From assembly GCA_964472165.1 (NCBI GenBank), contig CAYYJE010000117.1, positions 1-9,128 on the forward strand: 9,128 nucleotides of DNA, read 5' to 3'. This document shows, one piece after another, positions 5,689 through 9,128 of the stretch. A program made the translations under genes and the position numbers. The DNA is from UBA1413 sp964472165. GTDB taxonomy: Bacteria; Bacteroidota; Bacteroidia; Bacteroidales; Prolixibacteraceae. The notes beneath the pieces are model-generated. The model searched no databases and was not told the DNA's origin. It saw only the letters and a program-made list of their open reading frames with translations. Numbering within the stretch: position 1 is the stretch's first letter; every line of letters begins with the position of its first letter.

Positions 5689-8600
5689 ATGAAGAAAATA
5701 TTATTTTACCTGATGGTCATAACCGCCTTTACCTTTTCTTCACTTCACGTGAACGGACAGGTGCTGGACGTACCCGAAACTATACAGGAACACTCCATGT
5801 GGTGCTGGGATGCTTCTTCGGTATGCGTCCTGAACTGGTACGGTTTTCTTTTCACCCAGTGTGAAATTGCCGACTGGGCTTTCACGAGAAGCGATTGCTG
5901 CGGGGAACCCACCTTTGACTGGAAAGATCCCGGCAATCCGGAGAATAACCACCCCTGCAACAGTGGCAGCTATCTCTCAGGATACAGCGGCCACGATGTG
6001 GATGACGTCCTTGACCACTATGGAAGCCTGGTGTCTTCAATAAAGGAGGGGGCATTAACCCAGGCGGAAATCATAACCGAAATGGGTGAAAAAACACCTT
6101 TCGTCATGAGGTTCGACTGGAAGGGAGGAGGGGCTCATGCCCTGGTTGGCCATGGCATCAACGGGGATGACGTCTATTACATGGATCCCTGGCCGGGACA
6201 GGGATTTAATATCAATGACTATGATTTTGTGGTCGAAAGTGACGGACACAATTGGACACGTACACTTAAACTGACCTCTCTGCCCGGCGGACACGATTTC
6301 TATCTGATGAACGCTGCAGTAACCCAAAGTTGCATCAACCCGGGCGGATTAATCAATGCAAGCTGCGATGTAAACTATGCAGGTTCCACCACCAACGCCG
6401 GTCTCGATGAAGTCATACTCGGCTATTATTTGTCGGCCGATTTAGTATTTAATCCTGCCACAGATGTGCTACTGGGAACCGATATGTCTTATCTGGGAAC
6501 CGACGCCAGAAAAAACGGGGAAACCGCCACCCTCACCATTCCTGCGACTACCCCGGGCGGCAATTATTACATCTTTTTCGTAGCCGATCACCTCAGCCAG
6601 TTCACCGAAACCAACAAGAACAACAACATCATGGCCGTCCCGATTTGGGTGGACGATATGGCCCCTACCCTCACCTGCTCAGCCGATGCGGAACGCTCCA
6701 CTGATCCCGGAAAATGCACCTATCAGGTAACAGGAGGCGGATTTTTCTCTACTGCCGCTGACAATGGCACCGTTACCTCCCACACCTGGGTGATGAGCGG
6801 GGCCACCACGGGCTCGGGAGCGAATTCCATTGCCGGGCAAACCCTGACCAAGGGGGTGACCACCGTCACCTGGACCGCAACCGATGAGTGTGGGAATGTC
6901 AGCACCTGTCAGCAGAAGATCACCGTCAAGGATACCCAGCCTCCGGCACTCATCTGCGGACCCGGTGCTTTGAAACCCGCCGATGAAGGGGTATGCAGCT
7001 ACACGGTAACCGGAACCCTGCTGGATGCCACCGCCACCGACAATTGCCAAATTAAATCGCTGACCTGGCTCCTCTCCGGCGCCACAACCGGAAACGGCAG
7101 TACCACCCTGAAGGGCACCACCTTTCAGCTTGGGCCTACCACCATCACCTGGACTGCGGAAGATATGGACGGGAACAAAGCTTCCTGCACGCAGACCATC
7201 ACGGTTTTCGATTCCCAGCCCCCGGAAATCACTTGCAAGAGCATCGAGGAAAGATCCTCAAACAAGGGAGAATGCACCTATACGACCGTTGGGACGGAAT
7301 TTGACGCCATGGCCACCGACAACTGCGGACTGAAGCCGCTTAAGTGGGAACTCTCAGGCGCCACCACGGGAAGCGGCAGCAACACCCTGGCCGGTGTGGA
7401 ATTTTACTTCGGGGTGACCACCGTCACCTGGACGGCTGAAGACCCTTCCGGAAACAGCAGCAGTTGCCAGAATGAGGTCAACGTGAACAAGATCATCACC
7501 ATCACCACAGTCACCACCGACCTCGCGGCACAGCAATACAGCGATCCCGTGGAGTTCACGGCCACCATTCAGCCGGGTGCATGCACAGGTGCGGGAGAGG
7601 CAGCTACCCATGTCACCTTCTACGTGGGGATGCAGCGTATGGGAGACCCCGTGCCGCTGCTCCTGGAAGGAGGCATCCTGACGGCCTCAGCGACCTATCC
7701 CCTGCTCGAATATCCGGGCTTTGAAGGAACCATGGATCCCGCCGTAAATCCCAAACTGGTCACCGCCAAATTCAGCGGCATCGACGAAGATTTTGAAGTA
7801 AAGGATGCTACCACCACCCTGACCGTGCTTCAGGAGGATGCCTGCGCTTACTATGCCGGCGTTTATTACGCCTCCACAGGATCTCCCCTCCTCGATGAGG
7901 CCACGGTGGTACTGGCGGTCACGCTCGTCGAGGAAGACGACGGATACCCCGGCGAGTTCCTCAACAATACCACGGTCCGGTTTTATGCCGACGGCTCCCT
8001 GATCACCTCAGTGCCTGCCCTGAATGCCGGGGAAATCGGCGCAGGGGCTGCCGTTGGGACAGCCTCCTGGGAATGGACCGGCGTGGATGTTGGCGTGTAC
8101 GACATCACCGCTCATGTTCTGGGATATTATACCAATGCAGGAGTGGAGGACTGCGACGGGGAAGCTTTGGTCACCGTGGGCAAACCCACCCCCGACTTTA
8201 TCACCGGCGGGGGATTTGTCACCCTCGAAAACTCAATGGGATTGCTTGCCGGTACCCCCGGGACCAAAAACAATTTCGGTTTTGTGGTCAAGTACAACAA
8301 GAAGATGACCAGTCTGCAGGGTAATCTGAACACCATCTTCCGGAAAATGGAAGGTGACGGCATGCACCTCTACAAGATCAAAAGCAATGTCCTCTCCTCC
8401 CTGGCCATTCAGGACAACAAGGCCACCTTCACCGGAAAAGCGAGCATACAGGATATCACCGATCCGCTGAATATAGGCGATGTGGCAGGGAACTGCATCC
8501 TCCAGTTCACGCTTACTGACAACGGGGAACCGGGAACGGCGGACCTGATTTCCATCACGGTATGGAAGAGAGATGGCGGGATGTGGTTTACCACCAATTG

Positions 8601-8991
8601 GGACGGTGTCGCCTATAAACCAGCCGAACAGCTCCTTGACGGAGGCAACCTGGTGGTCCATTCCGCGGCCGACGACGGCGGAGAAGTACCCCCGGTAAAA
8701 CCACCCAAAAAGAAGGTGGCCTCCATCGAAACTACGGGCTTCCGGGTCTATCCCAATCCCTTCAGCGACAGACTCTGGTTTGAGTTCACCCCGGAGAACA
8801 ACGTTCCGGCCAGACTGGAAATCTTCGACGGTGTAGGCCGTAAGCTCACCACCCTGCTTGACAGGAATGTGGAGGCCGGCATACCCATGCGTCTGGAATA
8901 CCAGCCCCGGGCCTCTGTTACGCAGATGCTCTTCTATCGCCTCACGCTGGGCAACCACGTCCATAACGGCAAGGTGATATACCGCAAATAA
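5689..8991 (+). CDS. T9SS-secreted papain-like cysteine peptidase fused to CARDB, HYR and Ig-like domains
   Basis: This is a 1100-residue secreted protein. Residues 1-23 are a signal peptide (cut before Q24). Residues about 26-205 resemble C39/AvrRpt2-like papain-fold peptidases: Q33 (oxyanion), C39 in SMWCWDASS, H150 in GGGAHALVGHG, and D166 in YYMDPW. Residues about 215-320 are a CARDB-like domain. Three HYR domains follow (about 323-415, 416-508, 509-601), then two Ig-like domains (602-718 and about 719-832). A module opening FITGGGFV spans 836-993, a PPVKPPKKK linker lies near 999-1010, and a T9SS type A sorting domain (VYPNPFSDRLWFEF... to GKVIYRK) spans 1015-1100. The protein should be exported by Sec, carried across the outer membrane by T9SS and anchored or released. 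The start at 5689 is preferred over 5662, which overlaps the upstream gene and adds nine residues before the signal peptide. The substrate is unknown; it could process surface proteins or peptides, or attack competitors. Confidence 0.92.
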   Translation: MKKILFYLMVITAFTFSSLHVNGQVLDVPETIQEHSMWCWDASSVCVLNWYGFLFTQCEIADWAFTRSDCCGEPTFDWKDPGNPENNHPCNSGSYLSGYSGHDVDDVLDHYGSLVSSIKEGALTQAEIITEMGEKTPFVMRFDWKGGGAHALVGHGINGDDVYYMDPWPGQGFNINDYDFVVESDGHNWTRTLKLTSLPGGHDFYLMNAAVTQSCINPGGLINASCDVNYAGSTTNAGLDEVILGYYLSADLVFNPATDVLLGTDMSYLGTDARKNGETATLTIPATTPGGNYYIFFVADHLSQFTETNKNNNIMAVPIWVDDMAPTLTCSADAERSTDPGKCTYQVTGGGFFSTAADNGTVTSHTWVMSGATTGSGANSIAGQTLTKGVTTVTWTATDECGNVSTCQQKITVKDTQPPALICGPGALKPADEGVCSYTVTGTLLDATATDNCQIKSLTWLLSGATTGNGSTTLKGTTFQLGPTTITWTAEDMDGNKASCTQTITVFDSQPPEITCKSIEERSSNKGECTYTTVGTEFDAMATDNCGLKPLKWELSGATTGSGSNTLAGVEFYFGVTTVTWTAEDPSGNSSSCQNEVNVNKIITITTVTTDLAAQQYSDPVEFTATIQPGACTGAGEAATHVTFYVGMQRMGDPVPLLLEGGILTASATYPLLEYPGFEGTMDPAVNPKLVTAKFSGIDEDFEVKDATTTLTVLQEDACAYYAGVYYASTGSPLLDEATVVLAVTLVEEDDGYPGEFLNNTTVRFYADGSLITSVPALNAGEIGAGAAVGTASWEWTGVDVGVYDITAHVLGYYTNAGVEDCDGEALVTVGKPTPDFITGGGFVTLENSMGLLAGTPGTKNNFGFVVKYNKKMTSLQGNLNTIFRKMEGDGMHLYKIKSNVLSSLAIQDNKATFTGKASIQDITDPLNIGDVAGNCILQFTLTDNGEPGTADLISITVWKRDGGMWFTTNWDGVAYKPAEQLLDGGNLVVHSAADDGGEVPPVKPPKKKVASIETTGFRVYPNPFSDRLWFEFTPENNVPARLEIFDGVGRKLTTLLDRNVEAGIPMRLEYQPRASVTQMLFYRLTLGNHVHNGKVIYRK
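6655..7491 (+). repeat. Three tandem HYR-domain repeats of 279 bp
   Basis: The opening cysteines of the three HYR domains lie at residues 330, 423 and 516, an exact 93-codon period. The repeated core is LSGATTGxG...TTVTWTAxDxxGNxSxC. The equal spacing points to duplication within the gene. The last copy is most like the final HYR domain of the minus-strand giant protein. Confidence 0.8.
7213..7886 (+). repeat. Right arm of a diverged inverted repeat shared with the minus-strand giant gene
   Basis: The HYR3 and Ig-like sequence here matches the reverse complement of about 1-675. By eye roughly two thirds of residues agree over the Ig-like part, and exact DNA stretches exist, such as CATGTCACCTTCTACGTGGG and CAGCAATACAGCGATCC. 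The left arm is cut by the window edge, so the homology probably extends further. Confidence 0.75.
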
Positions 8992-9003
8992 GGTTCGGAA
9001 CCT
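8991..9003 (+). terminator. Small palindrome over the stop codon, weak terminator candidate
   Basis: AGGTTC-G-GAACCT (8991-9003) begins at the last base of the stop codon. It can form only a short stem and is followed by GACCCAAAAATGG rather than a T-run, so it may not end transcription. Confidence 0.25.
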
Positions 9004-9012
9004 GACCCAAAA

Positions 9013-9056
9013 ATGGCACGCGGATAAACGCGGATTCGACGGATCTGCACGGATCA
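9013..9056. repeat. Degenerate CGGAT repeat, 10-11 nt period
   Basis: CGCGGATAAA, CGCGGATTCGA, CGGATCTGCA and CGGATCAAAA follow one another with a period near one helical turn. The sequence lies in the non-coding stretch after the peptidase operon and resembles short dispersed intergenic repeats I associate with Bacteroidota genomes (from memory, not searched). Confidence 0.55.
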
Positions 9057-9061
9057 AAAAG

Positions 9062-9088
9062 CATGGAGCGGGAGAGCGAGGGAGCGAC
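9062..9088. repeat. Octamer repeat, inverse orientation to 4672-4738
   Basis: Read on the minus strand, GCTCCCTC (9085-9078), GCTCTCCC (9077-9070) and GCTCCATG (9069-9062) are consecutive and in phase. The first two are identical to units at 4704-4719, in the reverse order. The tract lies downstream of the peptidase gene, so inverted octamer tracts sit on both sides of the exported-protein operon. Confidence 0.75.
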
Positions 9089-9128
9089 CTGCCTTCGCCT
9101 CTCCCCTTTATGCTGACGCAGGCTTCGG

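Noticed and set aside
5094..5690. Minus-strand open frame of 198 codons
   Set aside because: It mirrors the exported protein at 5052-5678, which has a signal peptide and sits in an operon. The antisense product has neither.
8233..9057. Minus-strand open frame of 274 codons
   Set aside because: It is antisense to the C-terminal part of the T9SS-secreted protein, including its sorting domain, and starts in the CGGAT repeat. It shows no domain of its own.

Overview
The window looks like a scaffold from a member of the Bacteroidota, probably an assembled environmental genome because it contains a run of 100 Ns. The evidence is: a type IX secretion (T9SS) C-terminal sorting domain, signal peptides cut before Gln, no Shine-Dalgarno sequences, and two promoters with the Bacteroidota pattern TTG-N19/20-TAnnTTTG. 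No rRNA or tRNA gene, insertion sequence or CRISPR array was seen.

Layout. (1) Bases 1-2222, minus strand: the first 740 codons of a very large secreted protein built from HYR/Ig-like beta-sandwich repeats; it has no stop and runs off the left edge. (2) Bases 2223-2762: non-coding, ending in a block of 25-nt units, each a 5-3-5 hairpin plus a 12-nt linker. (3) Bases 2763-3571, plus strand: an AT-richer two-gene operon of an MNT nucleotidyltransferase and a HEPN protein, in the style of MntA-HepT toxin-antitoxin pairs. It has its own promoter and is bracketed by an exact 22-nt direct repeat. (4) Bases 3586-3688: a second block of the same hairpin units. (5) Bases 3705-4397, minus strand: a di-iron Fe-S cluster repair protein (RIC/ScdA/YtfE) with a clear promoter. 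(6) Bases 4398-5051: non-coding, holding the assembly gap inside an octanucleotide repeat, followed by two other octamer families. (7) Bases 5052-8991, plus strand: an operon of a small exported protein of unknown function and a 1100-residue secreted protein. The latter has a papain-like cysteine peptidase domain, a CARDB-like domain, three HYR domains, two Ig-like domains, a GGG module and a T9SS sorting domain. (8) Bases 8992-9128: dispersed repeats only.

How the parts relate. The two giant secreted genes are paralogs over their HYR/Ig-like part and point in opposite directions, so the window is flanked by a diverged inverted repeat of about 0.6-0.7 kb. The right-hand operon looks like an exported protease with a surface-attachment or adhesin tail and a possible exported partner. 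The MNT/HEPN cassette with its hairpin repeats looks like a separate, probably acquired, insertion between housekeeping and surface genes. The most unusual signal is the hairpin array: the stem sequences differ between units, yet almost all stay perfectly paired.
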